This document shows, in pieces, positions 32,264 to 36,247 of a stretch of 36,247 nucleotides of DNA (its first letter is position 1; the number at the start of each line of letters is the position of its first letter). Both the position numbers and the translations under genes were made by a program. The stretch covers positions 1 to 36,247 of the forward strand of contig JAAVBM010000080.1 in NCBI GenBank assembly GCA_014803505.1, given 5' to 3'. Source of the stretch: a bacterium (lineage in GTDB: Bacteria; Cyanobacteriota; Vampirovibrionia; Gastranaerophilales; Gastranaerophilaceae). The notes beneath the pieces were generated by a model that was not told where the DNA came from, did not search any database, and worked only from the letters and a program-made list of their open reading frames with translations.

Positions 32264-32278
32264 TTATATGAAATATAA
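32264..32278. promoter_or_regulatory. PerR/Fur-like box upstream of rubrerythrin
   Basis: TTATATGAAATATAA: outer TTATA and TATAA match the 15-bp PerR box TTATAATNATTATAA, while the five central bases differ. It lies 32 nt before the rubrerythrin ATG. PerR control of rubrerythrin is known in clostridia. Confidence 0.45.
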
Positions 32279-32309
32279 GCTGAAATAGATTATAAAGGAG
32301 GATTTATTT

Positions 32310-32888
32310 ATGGTTGAAAAAATCAAAGGAAGCAGAACTGAACAAATTTTGATAAATGCTTTTGCGGGGGAATCTCAAGCCAGAAACAGATATACTTATT
32401 TCGCTAAAGCTGCAAAAGAAGAAGGTTACGAACAAATTTCCGCAATATTTCTTGCAACAGCAGAAAATGAATTGGAACATGCAAAATTGTTCTACAAGCA
32501 TGTTTGTAATAATTCTAACGCACATGTTGATGGCTTTTATCCGTTCGAGTTGGGTACAACCGAAGAAAATTTGAAAAGTGCAATTGCAGGTGAAGAAGAA
32601 GAATTCAGTGTCTTGTATTACAATGGCGAATTGATTGCCAAAGAAGAAGGTTTTGATGAAATATCCGATACATTCAGGCATGTCAGAGTTTCTGAACAGC
32701 ATCATGCTAATCGTTATAAAGAGTTATATGAGCAACTTGTTGAAGGGACTCTATTTAAGAAAAATAAGAAAGAAGAGTGGATATGTAGAAAGTGTGGTTA
32801 TGTTGCTGTTGCAAATGAGCCTCCTCATTCTTGTCCGGCTTGTTGTCATCCAAGAGGATATTTTGAACTTCTGTGCGAAAAATACTAG
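32310..32888 (+). CDS. rubrerythrin
   Basis: 192 residues: a four-helix ferritin-like domain with diiron ligands (ExxxR at NAFAGESQARNRY, ENELEHAKLF, then SEQHHANRY) and a C-terminal rubredoxin-type domain with CRKCGY and CPAC. It reduces hydrogen peroxide in the cytosol of anaerobes. The second half of the rubredoxin site reads SCPACCHPRGYF, with an extra Cys. Very strong AAAGGAGG before the ATG suggests high expression. Monocistronic, possibly PerR-controlled. It supports an anaerobic lifestyle. Confidence 0.95.
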   Translation: MVEKIKGSRTEQILINAFAGESQARNRYTYFAKAAKEEGYEQISAIFLATAENELEHAKLFYKHVCNNSNAHVDGFYPFELGTTEENLKSAIAGEEEEFSVLYYNGELIAKEEGFDEISDTFRHVRVSEQHHANRYKELYEQLVEGTLFKKNKKEEWICRKCGYVAVANEPPHSCPACCHPRGYFELLCEKY

Positions 32889-32908
32889 ATTTGGAGGAGT
32901 AATTTTTA

Positions 32909-32938
32909 TTGCACCGGAAAGGCATATTATACTATAAT
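32909..32938 (+). promoter_or_regulatory. promoter of the AsmA-like gene, near-leaderless layout
   Basis: -35 TTGCAC (32909-32914), 18-bp spacer, -10 TATAAT (32933-32938), then 9 nt to the ATG. No Shine-Dalgarno sequence follows. Confidence 0.62.
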
Positions 32939-32947
32939 AAATATAAT

Positions 32948-35900
32948 ATGAAACAAAAGTGGAAAATAGTAACTGTAGTAGGAATATTAGCAGCAACCTG
33001 CGGAGCTTATACGTGGGGCATTCCTGCTGCAGTTAATATAAAAGCCCGAAAAAAAATTATTGAACAGAAAATATTAGAAAAATCAGGCTATATTGTTGAT
33101 ATAGGAAATCCTAAATTGAAAATGGGAGCTTTTCCTTCTATATGGTTGGAAAGTAATAATATTTCGATTTTAAATAAAGATAATTCTAAGGCTTTATCTA
33201 TTGATAATCCTAAATTGAAAATAAAATTATTACCGCTTATTTTCAAAAAATTTGATGTAACTAATGTTTCCGCAACTCAAGAAGATGTGTTTTTGACATT
33301 AACAGAAGATTCAAAATTTCTTCTGGGAGAATATCAATTCTCTAAAAGTCAGAAAAAAGAAGGTAAGTTTACATTAGAAAAGATAGACTGGAATCTCGGT
33401 CCTTACAATGTAATTCTTGATGATAAGTTAAATAAACAGGCTGTTAAACTTATAGGTAATAAGTTTGAGCATGGGAAATATATTCAAAATAAACAGGTTA
33501 GAGTTGCAACTGACGGACAGTTCTATGTTGGTGATAAAGCTACTGATTATATGACGGATATTTCTATTAACTTGCCGATAAATTCTTTTTCTGAAGATCA
33601 GTTAAATATTGCTGCGAATATTCAGAATTTCGATATTTCTTCAATTTCAGACTATGTGAATATTTTAACTGCTGGTAAGATTAAGTCATTGAATGGTATA
33701 GTCAATTTTAATGCTGATACAAAGGATGATAAGTTTGGTCATAAAAGTATTCATACAAAACTTATAACCAAAAATCTTGAAATTATTGGTCTTGATAAAC
33801 CTTCATCTATTATTTATAAAGATAAACTAACTGCAAGAATTAATTTTGAGACAGTTGAGGGCGGAGTTAATTTTAAAGATTCTTCAATTGAATCTGATAA
33901 AATCCATGCATTTGTGGAAGGTAAATTATTTAATATTGGTGAAAAACTGCCTTATTATAATATTACAGCTGAAGTTAAAAATACCAGATTAGAAGATGTT
34001 GTTGCAATCCTTCCAGGGTCTGAAACCTTACTTCAAGATTTTAATTTATACAGATTAAAAAAATATGGTTTTTACGGTTTTGGTGAAGGTAAATTGCATT
34101 TTCAAGGTAAAGGTAATCGTCCAAAAGTTAACGGTAATGTAAAACTTAGGGATGCTTATTTGCTTCATCCGATAAAAAATTCTCCAGCAAATGCCTCTGT
34201 CGATATGTCATTTAAGGGGCAAAAAATGCATATAGATGTTTTTGTGCCAACAGGAAAAAATCAAAATGTAAGTGTTATTGGTGATGTTAAAATTGATGGT
34301 TCAAAATATTCCGAACTTAAAGTGAAAAGTACTGATTCTATTGATATAGCTTCTGCTGTTGAAATCTTGAATCCGTTACATGAAATATTGAAGTTCCAAC
34401 TTGGTCCGGTTCCAATGATGACAATTTCAGGTATTGGGAATATTGATATGCATTCGGCAGGAAGAAAAATTGATCCTCATTTATGGGGTGAAATTAAGTT
34501 TCGCAATGCAACGGCAGCTTTTAATGATGTCCATAATCTTGAAATAAAAAATGGCTCCGGAGAAGTGATATTTAATGATACGCAAACTACTTTTAAAAAT
34601 TATACAGGTACAATAAATGGTAAACCTGTAGAAGTTAAGGGGGACTGTTCTGTTCTAGGTAAGCTTAATGTTTATGTAAAATCTAAAGGGCAAAATATTC
34701 CGCTTTTAGTAAAAACTATTAATTCATCTCCGATTCTTGTTGATGTTCAAAAAGCGATTTCTCCGTTTATCAAACCAAACGGTACTGCTGATGTATTTTT
34801 AAATATTTATGGTACTGCAAAAAATGCTGAAACGGTTGAGTTTAATAAAGACTTATTTGCTAAAGGTACTGTTACTTTGCATAATGCCAGTACTGTTTTG
34901 CAAGATACATTTTTACCGTTTACTAATGTAAATGGTGTTGTGAATTTTGATCAATACAATTCAGATTATAGTGTTAATGGTTTTGTTAGAAATTCCAAGG
35001 TATTTGTAAAAGGTACAGGTAATCAATCAAATATAAATTTAACTGCTAAATCTGACAAATTCTTAATAAAAGATTGTAATGACTTATTGTATCCGAATAT
35101 GGAGCTTCCTTTCAAACATGAAATTGGTAACTTACCGGCTTCGTTTGTTGGAACTTATAATGGACCTGTAGATAATAATCAACTTGATTATAATAAGGTA
35201 AAAGTCGACGGAAAGTTTATTCCGAATAAGTCTTCTTCTAATCCTATAAAACTTAATGGCGGAACTTTTAGCATACGAAATGGAGTTTTGAAAACTTCTA
35301 ATCTTGTAGGTTTATTTAATAATAATCCTTACAATTTAACATTAACTGTTTCTGATATTTATAATTCAATGGTTATTTCGAGTGCTGATTTTAATTTCAA
35401 GGATTTTAATATTAGTACAGTAAACGATATTAAAAACCAAATGAAACTTCCGAAGGAAGTAAAAAAAGAATTGGATAATATTACTGATATAAAAGGTATT
35501 ATTGATATTAAGGGCTCAATCAAAAATGGTCACATTCAAGCTGATACAAACCTTAAGGACACAAGTTTTGTCTATAAACCATATGGTGCAATTATAGGTA
35601 TTATGAATGGTGATGCCCATGTTCATGGTAATGTGCTTCGTTTTAATAAAATAAATTCAAGAATCAGTTCAATGCCTGTATTTTTAGATGGATATGTTTC
35701 TAATATTTATAATATGCCTGATTTGAATATATCAGTCAGTGCAAAACCTACACAAGCTTTCTTTGACAGATTCTTTAATAATAAATCTGTTTATCCTGTG
35801 AAACTTAAAGGTGATGTGAATTTTAATACAAAATTAAAAGGTCCTTTAAATAAAATATCTGCGATTTCAAATTTAAATATAGGTGAAAATTCTTCTATAT

Positions 35901-36247
35901 ATTATATGGGTGCAACTCTGGCAGGAGCTTCAACAGGAAGTATGGGGGAAGATGGAATGACAACCAATCCTGTATCTGTTGTATCTAATGTTATTTTGTA
36001 TCCTGATAGAATTAAAGTTAATTCTTTGAATTACAATCAAATAATTACTTCACAAAATAAAAAAAGATCTATACAGAACCAGTTGAATGCTTCAGGGGAA
36101 GTTCAATTCTTAAAAAATAATATTCTAGGGTTTAAAAATTTTAAAATTGTAACCTCTCAACCAACAAATGCAAAAGTATTTAATGTGCTGCTTAAAAAAC
36201 CAACAATTAAACAGGGTGTTTTTACTTCCGATCTTTTACTTAATGGA
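32948..36247 (+). CDS. large AsmA-like envelope protein, 3' end cut by window
   Basis: 1100 codons, open to the last base. Residues about 5-27 (VTVVGILAATCGAYTWGIPA) are an N-terminal membrane anchor. The rest is predominantly beta, with repeated short strands of the type NGVVNFD, GEVIFND and GSIKNG, as in the AsmA/TamB-like bridge proteins that carry lipid or outer-membrane cargo across the periplasm of diderms. Early motif: ILEKSGYIVDIGNPKLKMG, matching the AsmA-style start domain. The identification rests on fold-level pattern, not catalytic residues. It is probably well over 1100 residues in full. Confidence 0.75.
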   Translation, partial: MKQKWKIVTVVGILAATCGAYTWGIPAAVNIKARKKIIEQKILEKSGYIVDIGNPKLKMGAFPSIWLESNNISILNKDNSKALSIDNPKLKIKLLPLIFKKFDVTNVSATQEDVFLTLTEDSKFLLGEYQFSKSQKKEGKFTLEKIDWNLGPYNVILDDKLNKQAVKLIGNKFEHGKYIQNKQVRVATDGQFYVGDKATDYMTDISINLPINSFSEDQLNIAANIQNFDISSISDYVNILTAGKIKSLNGIVNFNADTKDDKFGHKSIHTKLITKNLEIIGLDKPSSIIYKDKLTARINFETVEGGVNFKDSSIESDKIHAFVEGKLFNIGEKLPYYNITAEVKNTRLEDVVAILPGSETLLQDFNLYRLKKYGFYGFGEGKLHFQGKGNRPKVNGNVKLRDAYLLHPIKNSPANASVDMSFKGQKMHIDVFVPTGKNQNVSVIGDVKIDGSKYSELKVKSTDSIDIASAVEILNPLHEILKFQLGPVPMMTISGIGNIDMHSAGRKIDPHLWGEIKFRNATAAFNDVHNLEIKNGSGEVIFNDTQTTFKNYTGTINGKPVEVKGDCSVLGKLNVYVKSKGQNIPLLVKTINSSPILVDVQKAISPFIKPNGTADVFLNIYGTAKNAETVEFNKDLFAKGTVTLHNASTVLQDTFLPFTNVNGVVNFDQYNSDYSVNGFVRNSKVFVKGTGNQSNINLTAKSDKFLIKDCNDLLYPNMELPFKHEIGNLPASFVGTYNGPVDNNQLDYNKVKVDGKFIPNKSSSNPIKLNGGTFSIRNGVLKTSNLVGLFNNNPYNLTLTVSDIYNSMVISSADFNFKDFNISTVNDIKNQMKLPKEVKKELDNITDIKGIIDIKGSIKNGHIQADTNLKDTSFVYKPYGAIIGIMNGDAHVHGNVLRFNKINSRISSMPVFLDGYVSNIYNMPDLNISVSAKPTQAFFDRFFNNKSVYPVKLKGDVNFNTKLKGPLNKISAISNLNIGENSSIYYMGATLAGASTGSMGEDGMTTNPVSVVSNVILYPDRIKVNSLNYNQIITSQNKKRSIQNQLNASGEVQFLKNNILGFKNFKIVTSQPTNAKVFNVLLKKPTIKQGVFTSDLLLNG

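Noticed and set aside
32304-32705. Minus-strand and other-frame open frames over rubrerythrin
   Set aside because: They are shadows of the rubrerythrin frame, which has all the diiron and rubredoxin ligands and a strong ribosome site.

Overview
The window is AT-rich bacterial chromosome (by eye about one third G+C), densely coding, with short intergenic gaps and many clean intrinsic terminators. My best placement is a non-photosynthetic relative of Cyanobacteria: a gut-type Gastranaerophilales (Melainabacteria/Vampirovibrionia) genome. This is inference. It rests on the ATP synthase beta-epsilon pair standing alone as a two-gene unit (the cyanobacterial arrangement), signs of an anaerobic or fermentative diderm (HydF, rubrerythrin, a family 9 glycosyltransferase, an AsmA-like envelope protein) and many lineage-specific proteins. 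No plasmid, phage, insertion sequence or CRISPR array was seen.

Layout. 1-5.3 kb: the 3' part of recG, convergent with ctpA (S41 protease), then tdk and a TrmB-family regulator. 5.3-8.1 kb: a 765-residue protein of unknown function and a 460-bp upstream region with several repeated or palindromic elements. 8.1-12.3 kb: mnmE, an EF-hand protein, a TsaC/Sua5 protein and a membrane glycosyltransferase with a Cys-rich tail. 12.3-15.5 kb: a secreted glycine-zipper protein and a three-gene BlaI-type operon. 15.5-19.1 kb: a repeat coiled-coil protein, three lineage-type hypotheticals, tRNA-Leu(CAG) with a structured stretch beside it, and an XRE/zinc-ribbon protein. 19.3-24.6 kb: rpsO, hydF, a GT9, a hypothetical, dapF and the rpsF-ssb-rpsR operon. 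24.7-26.5 kb: atpD-atpC. 26.6-32 kb: a uridine-kinase-like gene, two sugar-type ABC permeases, a small protein, a degenerate histidine kinase overlapping the gene for the matching ABC ATPase. 32-36.2 kb: rubrerythrin and the 5' part of a very large AsmA-like gene.

Most interesting points. (1) Four unannotated proteins without signal peptides (765, 173, 394 and 194 aa) share a promoter-like pattern CAATWT-N16-TTTAWA. Three also share a second upstream element, nearly identical (17 of 18 bases) in two of them and readable as 11-bp-phased direct repeats of the OmpR/PhoB type. This suggests a common regulon of undescribed proteins. (2) The kinase gene overlapping the ABC ATPase lacks both the phosphoacceptor His and the second N-box Asn. 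(3) Six genes have a -10 box 6-9 nt before the start codon and no Shine-Dalgarno sequence, implying leaderless mRNAs.

Start codons were moved from the longest open frame wherever homology, Shine-Dalgarno position or promoter position argued for it; each case is noted. Nothing was checked against databases.
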